Positions 20,881 through 30,934 of a stretch of 64,000 nucleotides of DNA are shown piece by piece. The notes under the pieces were generated by a model. It saw only the letters and a program-made list of their open reading frames with translations, had not been told where the DNA came from and did not search any database. Source of the stretch: Yamagishiella unicocca (lineage: Eukaryota > Chlorophyta > Chlorophyceae > Chlamydomonadales > Volvocaceae); NCBI GenBank assembly GCA_003116995.1, contig BDSL01000019.1, positions 372,001-436,000 on the forward strand, given 5' to 3'. Position numbers and translations under genes: made by a program. Positions within the stretch are counted from its first letter, which is position 1, and each line of letters begins with the position of its first letter.

Positions 20881-23052
20881 CTGCAGGCAAACGACACAAA
20901 ACAAACGAGGCCGGTGAGGCCAGTAGGCCAAGTCGAAATCGGAGCAGCAATTAAGCCGGCAGCACGCAAATGCAACGGCTGCGACCATCAGCTTAAAACT
21001 GGTCTGCAATTATTGCGACGTAATGCCTTGAGAGGGGCCTTGGAGGCACTGATTGCGATGCGCGAAGCCGGTACCGGACTGGTGACCCCACACAAGAGCA
21101 CTATATCAAACATACCTACCGACATATGAATTCATACGACTGGGGCTGAAGACTAGCGCTTGGGATCTTGCGGTGCCGGTTGCGGCGGCATCCGAGCCGA
21201 TCACTTTTCGGTGCATTTCCGTGCGTAATTCTCGATGAATTGCACTGGAATTATGCATCCAGTTACATCTAGTCTGCCTCGCGTCCAGTTTGGCAGGCTT
21301 TGTACAATTCACTCCGGGGACGTTGGCATTGTACGGCTATCAGTTGGCACCGTTTGGTTGTCATGGCCTCAGGGCCCGGACCTGCCGGCCCCAGCGAGTC
21401 TGTCAAGATAGATAGATGTCTGCCCGAATTAATCGGTGTATTCTCTATTTCTGCCCCATTCATGCATCATACGGTAGCAGCACAGATGGGTCGGGCGGTT
21501 CAGAAAGGCATCACGGCCGGACCGTCAACAATTACCCTGCACATATCCACATATTCATATCAGTGATACTTCCATAATGCGATGCCTTTGCGCGGCCTGG
21601 GTGCACGTGATTCTATTACGTCCCATCGTGAATTGCTTACCGTAATCCTTTCCCGATTGGAAATGACCGACACCTAGCAATGTCCACAGAGATACTTGAT
21701 AGTATGAAGACTGGCGAGCATGCGATTGCCTGCGCCTTGAGGATCTACGGTGATAGGAAACGGTAGATAACGGGCCCGTACGCCCGATTCTGCCAATTCT
21801 GCCGAACCCGCAAAGTGGGCGCAAACACAATTATCGCTGCACGAATGCTGCTTTGTCTCCCCAATGATGTCCACCCCCGTCTCGCACGCCGCTTCTCTTC
21901 CTTCGCCTTTTCATCATTTGATTCCCTCGCCCCCCCGGTTTAAGCCTTGTGATCACAAAACAGCGCAAACCCTACAACCCGCGGTAGAACAGACGCCGAC
22001 CCATCCGGACTGGGCAGGACAGGGGCGGACCAGCAAGAAGCGGGAGTGCCGCCAAACAGCATGCATATCTCGTGGTGCTTCATTCAGTCGGCGCACGAGA
22101 CACCGGCATGCGACGAGTAGCAAATAACGCAAGAATGATACCTTTGCGGTCAGTGAGTAACTTGCACTAAGTCCAGTAACCTCCCATACTGCTGTCATTC
22201 AGGCCCTGTTAGGCCTGGTTAGGCAGGGAATGAGATAACGAGATGCAGGCCAATAATGAGATGCAGCCAGCATGCAGCCTCTAATTTAAAGTTCAGGGAA
22301 ATGGTCATGTGGATCGCTGCCAGAGACTGAGATCGGGCGAAGTAGCTGCCTTCTTATTCACAAACCCTCATACATACACACAGTCGTGTCAACCCCCTGC
22401 CTGCAATCAATCAACATCCCACGCAACCACCTGCGGCGTTAGAGCAAGCTGCATCAGGAATTCAGGAACTGGATTTTTTGTGCGGTCACACATGATGACT
22501 GCAGGTCCGTGGAGGAATGCCCAAAGAGTACTCTACGCCTCCAGCGCCTGCGCTTCATTCGGTCCAGGAAGTTTTGGGTGTCCAACTGTTGCTTTACAAC
22601 CTCAAAACCCATAGGATATGACGAACGGATGGCGGTATGGGCAACGATTCTTGTCACCTGACTACCTTAAGTGATGTTAATAGCATATGCCCATTCAAAA
22701 GGACGCGCTACGCTTGCATTCTGTGTTCAATGACCGCATGCTGAACTACTTACGTTGCCGAAATGAACGGCAATGACAAGTTCCGTACACATTAATACAC
22801 GGCCCGAGGGCACAGGCACACGAGAATACCAAATCGAATGAAACCAATTTACCGGATGATTTCTCATACTACGTTGCTAGTGAGACACAATACCCTTTTG
22901 TGCGTACCGGTATGTGCGTGCGCAGCGTGCCCAAACGCTGAGGACCTTGGCGAGCAGTCAACAAGTTATATTCCGTTTCATTTGATCACATTAGACTATT
23001 ATTACAATCCTTAGTATATCTCAGTTCTGTCAAGCGAGTTTTTCCCTTGACC
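20881..23052. other. Divergent intergenic region
   Basis: About 2.2 kb, AT-rich, between serine acetyltransferase B (-) and the universal-stress-like gene (+). It should hold the missing first exon and promoter of copy B and the promoter of the next gene. A weak candidate micro-exon for copy B lies at 21125-21116. I see no other gene, RNA or repeat worth calling apart from a short GATA run near 21405. Confidence 0.45.
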
Positions 23053-26000
23053 ATGTCGGGCGGCGGGCTTGCCGACCCCGGCAAGCTGAAAACAAGACGG
23101 AGAGGTAAAACGCTAGATGAAGGTTGATCGCAGCGCACCATCCACCCAGTTTTGTAACCTGTTGCACTAGAACGCCACATGCCATGTCTCACCCGCTGAC
23201 AATCGCATAACCTGCAAACACAACGAAATGCGCAGGCATCAAGCTATGTATCCTGATATCAGAATCGAATTCATGCAGGTCTGCATACAGGTGGGTCAGC
23301 ATGTGCCAGGCATTGGCTAGTTTACCAGGACGTTAGACTTCGACTTTCATGTTCTTGCTCGGAGCTACGTTCTGCCTATCCTCGGAGTACATGGGTATCA
23401 TACGATTAAACGCTAAACGCTGCTTCCTTTGGACGCCTCCCAGGTTCCTGAAGGCCTTCCTGCTTCCTGCTTTGGATAAACTCCACCTCGTGACTGCTAT
23501 CAGCTCAGAGTCGGGCAGGGGCGCAGCGCTGGCTCGACAGCGGGAGCTGCTTGAAGCGGAGTTGATGGACTGCTCCCAGCACCATGTGAGTGGCTGGCGG
23601 CATGGGGGCAATGCGGCAATGGCGGCATGGGGCGATGCGGGGCGATGAGGGCGCGCACCCGTCTCCAAACCCTGCCGGTGAGGTGGGTCGTACGGAGGTG
23701 GGTCGTGCCGGGAAGACCCAATCCCGTTGAATGAGCGCAAGGCTGGAAGCTGGCGCAACGGGCCTCAAGCTCGATCAAGTATTGGGCGCCAGGGGTGACC
23801 TGGCTGGGTCTGGCATTGGGTTTGCAACCACCACCTGCTGCAGCACACCACCTGCTGCAGCACTCCTGGCATGTAAGACAGGACCGCAAACAGAGTTACC
23901 CTTCGAGGCCGTCACCCGGCTCTTTCCTCCGCCCGGTGTATGACCGGGCCCCCACCGCACCCCACCCCGCCCCCCAGGTCGTCCTGAAGGAGGAGGAGTA
24001 CACCTTGTTCGAAAGCCTGGGCCGGTACATCACCACGGCAGTACGGCCGCACATTATCTTCATGGGCTCGACCAACCTCTGTGAGGACGCGAGCGGGGCG
24101 AGGAGGATGCGGGGTGGCGGGGGTCAGCGAGGAAAGCCATGGAAACGACATGCGCGGGGTATAGGTGTGGGTACCGGACCGCAAGTTGACCCCCAGGTGT
24201 GACTGCGATGTGATGTGTGCTGCCCACCGCCTACGAACTAGCATAGCAGGCAGTGCTGCGTGCATCAGGGTACTCGGCTTGGTGCGCACAAACGCCAGCC
24301 CAGCACACGCCGCCTGCTGCTCGGAACCTGCTCGGAGAGGTTCCCGCGGGTACTATGAAATCCCCCCAGGTCCCATGCAACCCTGGTCCCATGGCCCCCT
24401 CCCTCTTCCCCTGCCTCTCCTAACCCCCCTCATCCCCTAGCTTCCTAACCTCCTAACCTCCCAACCGTCAACCTCTCGTCAGGCACCAGCCTCCCAGCCG
24501 GAGGTGCCATGTCACGCATGGGCCAGCCGGGCAGCACGGGCGCGCAGGGCTTGCGGCGGGCCCCCTCACTCAGCCGGCAGGGCGCCGCGGGGGCCGCCTC
24601 CACCGCCGCAGCCCCCGCCACCACCAGCTCCAGCCCCTCCGGCGTGGGTGTGCTCGGCAGCTCCTGTCTGGCCTTGCGGGTGCTGCCCGAGCTGCGGTGC
24701 GCCCCCGTGCTGCTGGCCAAGTACAACAGCAAGGGGTCGTGGCTGACTGCGTCTTCCGCGACCTCCTCCGCCTCCGCCGCCACCATCTCCCCCACACTCT
24801 TCCCGCTGAGACCCGCGTCGTCCGTGTCCAGATCCACGTCAATCAACACCAACGGCGGCGCGGCGGCGAGCGGCGGCGCGGCGGCTGCGAGCTGGGTGCC
24901 TGCGACTGCCACTGCGGCGATGCGGGTCATGGTGGACTTGCAGCCGAACAGCAGGTGTGCGGTAGGGTGGCGGCACAGGGTGGAGCGGGCAGGGGGGGAT
25001 GGGGAGGACAGGGGAGGACAGAGGAGGACAGGGGAGGAGAAGGGAAGAGAGGGGAAGAGGGGGGAAGGAGAGGGGAGGAGTGGGGAGGAGAGGGGAGGAG
25101 AGGGGAGAAGAGGGGAGGAGAGGGGAGGGGATGGCAGCGACGGAGGAGGGAGGCGCGCGGTGTGGGAAGGTGCCTGCGGGAAGGGGGCGACTGCGGCCGC
25201 ATGCACGGCTTGCGGCTGCCCGCCCACCCGTGAGGTGGCCCCACCACGACACGGCCTAACAGCGGGGCCGCGCTGGCGGTTCGCCGTGCTGCGTTGAGGG
25301 CGGCGCCTGGGTGCTGCAGCCCGGCGCACCACTGGCGGCTGTTGGGGCCTCCTCCCGACCATCTAGCGGCTGGTGGGGCCACACGCAGGGGCTGCTCGGC
25401 GCAGACCCACCACCGCACCACCCCGCAGGACCCGTGAGGCCCTACGTCCCCAGCTCTACCCCGCGCTTTCGAAGACCTCCTTGGTGACACCTTTCCCTCG
25501 CCCTCGCCCTTGCCCTCGCCCTCCACCGGGCCCCCCCAGACACGTCCTGGACTGGCTGTTCGAGCACTTCACCGCCGGCCGCGACCACCTGGTCCTCACC
25601 GTCAGCCAGGCCTTCGACGACCAGCACAACATCAAGCCCACGGCGCAGCGCCTGCTGACGGCGTTCGGAGTGCAGGCCGCCGTCAACTCGTTCGAGGCAG
25701 ACAAGGCCGTGCTCGCGGGTGGGTGGCTTGCCGCTGCTGCCGGGGCCGAGTGGCGCACCTGCCTAAACCCGAAACCCTGGCGATTCCGCCAGCGACCCTC
25801 GTTCTGGTCTAAAATGTGTCGTGTCATTCTTCTGTCAAATGCTGTACCGGTCGTGTTGCCCACGTCGCCGTACCGGTACTCACCTCCGGGCCCACGGGTC
25901 ACCTCGCGGTTTCTAAGCCCCCGGGCCCCCCTGCGGACCCCCAGGCCCCGCCAACAAGAGCCTGCCCCAGGCGGTGATGGAGGCGGAGCCGGATGTGCTG

Positions 26001-26111
26001 GTGCTGCAGGCGCCGCGCTGCAGGGGCTTGCCGTCGACGATTGTGGAACTGCTCTATTCCGCGAAAACCAGTTTCCTCATTTGGCCCCCGGACTACAAAC
26101 CGCCGCAATAA
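23053..26111 (+). CDS. Protein with two universal-stress-protein-like (UspA) domains
   Basis: Exons 23053-23104, 23236-23290, 23444-23585, 23978-24080, 24483-24954, 25540-25718 and 25945-26111 join in phase to about 389 residues. Exon 2 could also end at 23278, still in frame, giving 385. Domain 1 begins with the strand IKLCILISES, then FLKAFLLPALDKLHLVTAI, VRPHIIFMGST and, after a Ser/Ala-rich insert, CAPVLLAKY. This is the strand-helix-strand order of UspA. Domain 2 repeats it: MRVMVDLQ, HVLDWLFEHFTAGRDHLVLT, AEPDVLVLQAPRCRG and TSFLIWPP. The ATP-binding G-x2-G-x9-G(S/T) motif is not clear in either domain, so ligand binding is uncertain. Domains are separated and interrupted by Ala/Ser/Thr-rich linkers. 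Function probably regulatory or stress-related, by family only. An N-terminal KLKTRRR patch is basic. The exon chain rests on phase and on the internal match between the two domains. Confidence 0.62.
24995..25137. repeat. Purine-rich minisatellite-like tract, intronic
   Basis: Almost pure G/A sequence built of GGGGAGGA-type units with small variations on the sense strand of the fifth intron of the universal-stress-like gene. Such tracts can form triplex or G-rich secondary structures. Confidence 0.75.
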
Positions 26112-27529
26112 GACAGGAGTGGCAAACCCTGCAAGACGGAGGAGCAGCAGCCGATCGTGATCAAATATTCTCTGGTTTGTGAAAAGCACTTTAGTCACCG
26201 GAAAACCGGGTGTCTAGCAGGGCGAGTTGTCAGGAGAGTGATGTTTGAACGAACGCATGGTTTTCTTATGTTAGTTTCGCGAGACGCCTGTGTTCAGCCA
26301 TCGTACCATCGTACGACATGGCGTGATACGTGAAGACCACATGTGTACGGTATGAAGTATAAACGGCTGCCGAAACCGTCCCTTTTCTGTTCGTCAAGGG
26401 CCGCTCAGTTATTATATCACTGGCTACTCTTTTGCCACACCGATGGTCGGATTCGATCGCTTACGTTTCGAGTGTTTGCGACCTGAACGTTTGACGCCTG
26501 GGTGGCCCCGGAGAGGATGAGGGTACGAGCGCACCTGGCACCTGCCTGCATTCAGGCGGGCCGGGCATTGCGAGGACCTCGCCTCCCCCTTCTGAGAGAG
26601 ACACGCCCTGACGGACGAGTGCGATGCCTGATGGATATCAGCCGCAGGAGTACCCTCACCGACCGCGAGTACCCTCACCGACATGAAGAGTGTCATTAGT
26701 TTTGACATGGGAGAGGCAGGCGGCAGCCCGTCCAGGTTGGAGTGGACCAAAACCCATGACTCTGAACCCTGCTCTGCCCGTGGCTAGAATCAGCTTCCAA
26801 AATAATCCACAACGACACAATCTCACACCTGGGGGATTGTAACACAACGGGGTAGGCGGGGATTACCGAACCTCGCGTGAGGGGGCTAACGCCGCCACGA
26901 AGGTCGCAACCCAGTCCCCAACGCAACCCAGCTGTCGCCCTGGTGGTGACGGCAATCGTAATCGTAATCGGGACGCAAGCAGCGTTCTTTCTTAGGAACT
27001 TCGCGAGTGTGCAGGGGTTCCATCATTCGGGCTGTGGGTCATAATCGCCAGTCCGAAATATAGCTGTGTCAAGTATATGCACGTATGCCTGCGTGTGGCT
27101 CATGTCGCCTCATGACAGCGGCGGCATGCTCACAGCACGTTGCGTCTTGCTCGCCAGCGAGTAACACCCGGGCTCCGCCAAACAGCCCTACGGGCCCTCG
27201 CATTCCAGGCAAGGTAGTGGTGCAGCCCTCGTCGCGGCTCCTTAGCGGTAGATCAACACGTACGGATTCACATCCATCCTCCGCGCAGCCAGCCTAAGGA
27301 CCTGACACCTCCATGGTCGGTCCGTCCAGTCTTAACTATAGGCGGTATTGCAGACGGCGACATTGCAAACCAGCCCAGCGCCATATCCTACTAGCAGTTC
27401 AGTGGCCTGACATTCCGGCGGCGCCTGTCCGTGCTGCCCAGCTGCGAGCAGCTCACAGCGGCGCACACTCGAGCCGCGTCAGTGCTATTCCCACCGGCAG
27501 CCTCCGCCTCCTCCTCCTTATGATCCTGC
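26112..27529. other. Convergent intergenic region
   Basis: Holds the 3' ends of the universal-stress-like gene (+) and of the FKBP gene (-). No convincing exon or RNA gene. TATAAA-type sequence near 26357 has no gene downstream that I can recognise. Confidence 0.45.
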
Positions 27530-29730
27530 TCACGCGGACTTTGAGGTCACGCTCAGCACCTCGACCTTGAGCTCAAAGGTGGTTGCTGCCGGCAGCTCGT
27601 TGATGCCCTTGGGGTACCCCAGCTCCAGGCTATCAACGATGACGGAGCGCTGGGGAGGACAGGGCGGAGCGGGTGGAGCGGCTCGGTGAGCAGTTGGTGG
27701 AGGGCAGTGCTGTGGGGGGAGGAAGCAAGGCCATGCATGCATCCGTGCTTTCCGCCGCTGACATATGACATCATATGCCGTTGTACGGTGCACCTAGGCC
27801 CCGGGTCCCGCCCTGTTGCTCGTTCCACGCGCCGCCACTCCGCTGCTGGACCTCAGCTGCGGTGGCGCTGTATCGCCCTTTACCCCTGCAGCCGGGTGGC
27901 AATGAGCCATGATGGTACACCCATGATGGTACACCCATGATGGTACACCCATGATGGTGCACCCATGATGGTACACCCATGATGGTGCACCCATGATGGT
28001 ACACCCATGATGGTACGCCCATGATGGTACGCCCATGATGGTACACCCATGATGGTACGCCCATGATGGTACACCCATGATGGTACACCCATGATGGTAC
28101 ACCCATGATGGTACACCCATGGTGGTACACCCATGATGGTACACCCATGATGGTACACCCGTGATGATACACCCATGACGGTACACCCATGATGGTACAC
28201 CCAGCCATCCATGATGCCCCGGAGAGTGATGGGCTGCCCTTCATCCGTGCGGGGAGAGAGGGGTGCCCTTCGCCGTACCTTGCCGCCCTTCTTCATGCCA
28301 ACAACTGACAGCGACAAAGCCTGCGGCGGTTTGGGGCCGCTGCTGCCGGAGAAGAGCGGGTTGGCGCTGTCGCTGTCGTACGGCTTCAGTGACGTGGCAT
28401 TGACCGGCTCCCCCACGATAAACTCGTACGGCTGCGAGCAGAGCCGTATTTAGCAGCAAGAGAGGGCTTAGGCATCTCTGCCACCTGGGTGTGTACAGCC
28501 AACTTCCGGTACTCACGGCTGCTGCCAGCACCGCCCCTAACAACATCAGTCCCCACACCGACAGGTGGCACCGGCCCGCACCGCAACCTGCACCCGCCCA
28601 ACCTCGCACACCCTACCTCGGCAATTGTCCGGTTCCCGCCCAGCAGGCGCGCCGACCTGCTCGACACCACATCCAGACCCCGGTACAAGCAGTCGTAGTG
28701 CACCTGCAGAGATCATCATACGACAGGTTCCAGAGCCGCATGACGGACACCGCCTCAGTGCGGGCCGTTCTAGAGGTGGGGTGGAACGCAGCAAACACGG
28801 TTCAGAGCTTCCGACTCGAACCGGGGTTTCAATCGAAGCACCCTGTGCTGAAACAGGGGCTGGCGCCAGCGCTGCTGGTGTGGACACAAGCCGCAACACC
28901 GCAGTAGCGGACGGTATGCTCCAGCGTAAGCCGGCACGAGCCCCACCTGGGCGCCTCATGTTATGTCGCGCCCGCCCAGCTTACCACGATCTTGTCGCCC
29001 GGCTTGATGTCCGAGCCGGAGCCCTCCTCCAGGTCGTAGTACCGCAGTCCGTTGGATGCTGTCAGGAGGAGGTCAACAGGGGAGAGGGGACCTTGCCGTG
29101 CCGGGCGAGTGTGGGGTAACCCGTGTACCGATGTCCAACACATAGCACCAAATTGCCTGGCATAACGGAAGGTCTATATTTTTGGTAATATTTTGCGAGT
29201 TGACATTGCGAGAATGCGCCTTTGTAACAGTGATGGAGGGGAGCTATCTCGGAGGAGAGTGTGGTGGAGGAGGCGCTAGACACGGTGGGGAGACGTGGGT
29301 TATCTTGACGTACTATCTTGAGACCGGGTGCGCTCGCTGGCTGCTTCCCGCAGCCTGGCTGGGCTTGCGATCCCACTTACGCAGCGTGGCATAGTCCTCT
29401 TCGGGGATCTTGCGCTTCTTCAGATCTTTCTTGAACCTACACAGTGCAAGTACAGGGGGCGGTTGACGGCTGCGTCTGGTTACGCCCCGCTAATCCGATG
29501 GGATATACCGCGTTGCATGCTTACCCCGCATTAGCATCCTGAGCTGGTAGCAATGTCAACGCCGCGGCGCTAATAATGGCTGCATTGAAGGCTCGACGAT
29601 TCACGCCAGCGTCCACCCGCTGTTGTTGCCTGTCACCGTTCTGGTGCGAAGCTATTACGGAAATACACCGTTTACGTGACCCAGCATGCGCAAGCACTGT
29701 GCGTCCGGACTGCTGACCAGAGAGGAGCAT
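27530..29730 (-). CDS. FKBP-type peptidyl-prolyl isomerase family protein, thylakoid lumen
   Basis: Six minus-strand exons, 29730-29525, 29436-29381, 29058-28985, 28703-28617, 28431-28279 and 27649-27530, join in phase to 231 residues. The N-terminus is a bipartite leader: a basic plastid transit part, then a twin-arginine pair (Arg45-Arg46 in NRRAFN), a hydrophobic stretch and ALPAQ/ANA-type cleavage near residue 68, which points to the Tat route into the thylakoid lumen. The mature part starts GFKKDLKKRKIPEEDY. FKBP landmarks are LRYYDLEEGSGSDIKPGDKI, VHYDCLYRG, GMKKGGKRSVIV and FELKVEVLSVT. The usual active-site Trp segment and the AYG/IPP motifs are altered (LSLSVVGM, LGYPKG, LPAAT), and there is an insert with GNRTIAEPYEF. 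Catalysis is therefore doubtful; a chaperone or assembly role is as likely. Its last intron carries a 14-bp minisatellite. Confidence 0.9.
27907..28200. repeat. 14-bp minisatellite, 21 copies, intronic
   Basis: Exactly 294 bases made of 21 units of CCATGATGGTACAC with scattered single-base changes, inside the last intron of the FKBP gene. Length is not a multiple-of-three concern because it is spliced out. There are no spacers, so it is not a CRISPR array. Confidence 0.95.
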
Positions 29731-30934
29731 GCTGTGCAGGTCTTAGGGAAGCTGCGTATAACAAATTTAAGAAAACAACGTGAGAAAATAGAAAGCTTCT
29801 TAACAGGATTGATTTTATAACATACGGGCTTGGTCCCACTCAGGAATGATTCGTGTGGCTCGCTTGCCTTGCATAGACGGAAGGCTCCGAACCTCTTCCG
29901 GCCATAGGTACGGCGAAGCGAAAAACCTTGGAATATGTCTTGGCAAATGAGTACAAGCAGACGGCATCACCGCACTCGCTCGCATACGCACTTGCACGCG
30001 ACTCGGCATGCCAACCTAACCCGCCATGTCGTCGGATGCGATCATGCGACCGGTGGCCCAGCCGCTGCAGACGTTGAAACCGGCAGTAAGAATATACGAT
30101 ACGCACGCGATACGTTGCTACTTCACGTGTTCCCTGACAGAACTCCCCGACTCCTCTGGCCTGAACACCCCAGCCAGGCAACCAACGGTCGAGTTGCAAC
30201 CGCCCTATTGCAGCGGCCTATTTGAGTTATGTACACGATGGGTGCCCACCACTAGAAGAAGAAGTCCATCAAAGGAGAGCAGTTGCTCCCATGCACGCAG
30301 GCCTGGCCCTTCCTTAAGCGAAAACACGCTTTATTCCTCCCGACTGACCGACCGCGTACGACGCACGAGAGCTTCCTTGGCCTCAGCGACGTCATCACCG
30401 CCCGCTTAACTGCGCCCCTCCAAACTCCTTCCGCCTCCTCGCTGCCGCAGCTTCGTCTCAAGATGGCTGTCACGGTGCGCAGCCTTGCACGGAGGGCACC
30501 GAAGGACACCCACCCGACCAAATCTCCCGCGCGCCTTCACCAACACCCGGGCGGCTACGTGCGCCTCTCCCTCCGCAGCACAACCGGGTGGACCCGCAAC
30601 AGCCCCACCGCCCTCACCCAGCCCAGCCCCCCCTGAGGCCGCCGCCAGCCAGCCCCCTCTAGAGGCCGCCACCAGCCCGGTCCCCACTGGGTGGCCTGCC
30701 TTGCTCCCGTCCCCACTGCTCCGCCGCCCTCTGCTGTCACACCACAGTTTCGGACCGTATTCAACGCCGTGCCTCCCCTCCTCCCCCTTCTCCTCCTCCG
30801 CCTAGCCCGTATCCACCTGAAGCCCGCCGCTCCTGCCGCCGCCGCCGCCGCACGAGCATGCATGCATCCTCGCTACCCGCCCCTGCCGCCTCAACCACCT
30901 AGCGCCCGCCCGCCCAGTCGTCGTCATTGTCGTC
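29731..30934. other. Region between IFT57 stop and FKBP start
   Basis: Both flanking genes are on the minus strand. The part near 30934 is GC-rich and probably IFT57 3' untranslated region; the part near 29731 is AT-rich and probably FKBP promoter. Long open frames in the GC-rich part look like composition artefacts. Nothing else supported. Confidence 0.45.

Noticed and set aside
27907..28200. Regular short repeats as a possible CRISPR array
   Set aside because: Units are 14 bases, directly abutting, with no unique spacers, and the locus is a eukaryotic intron.
28780..28880. A GGTTCGAGTC-type B box on the minus strand as a tRNA gene
   Set aside because: The flanking bases do not form a T stem, no A box or acceptor stem is found at the right distance, and the site is inside an FKBP intron.
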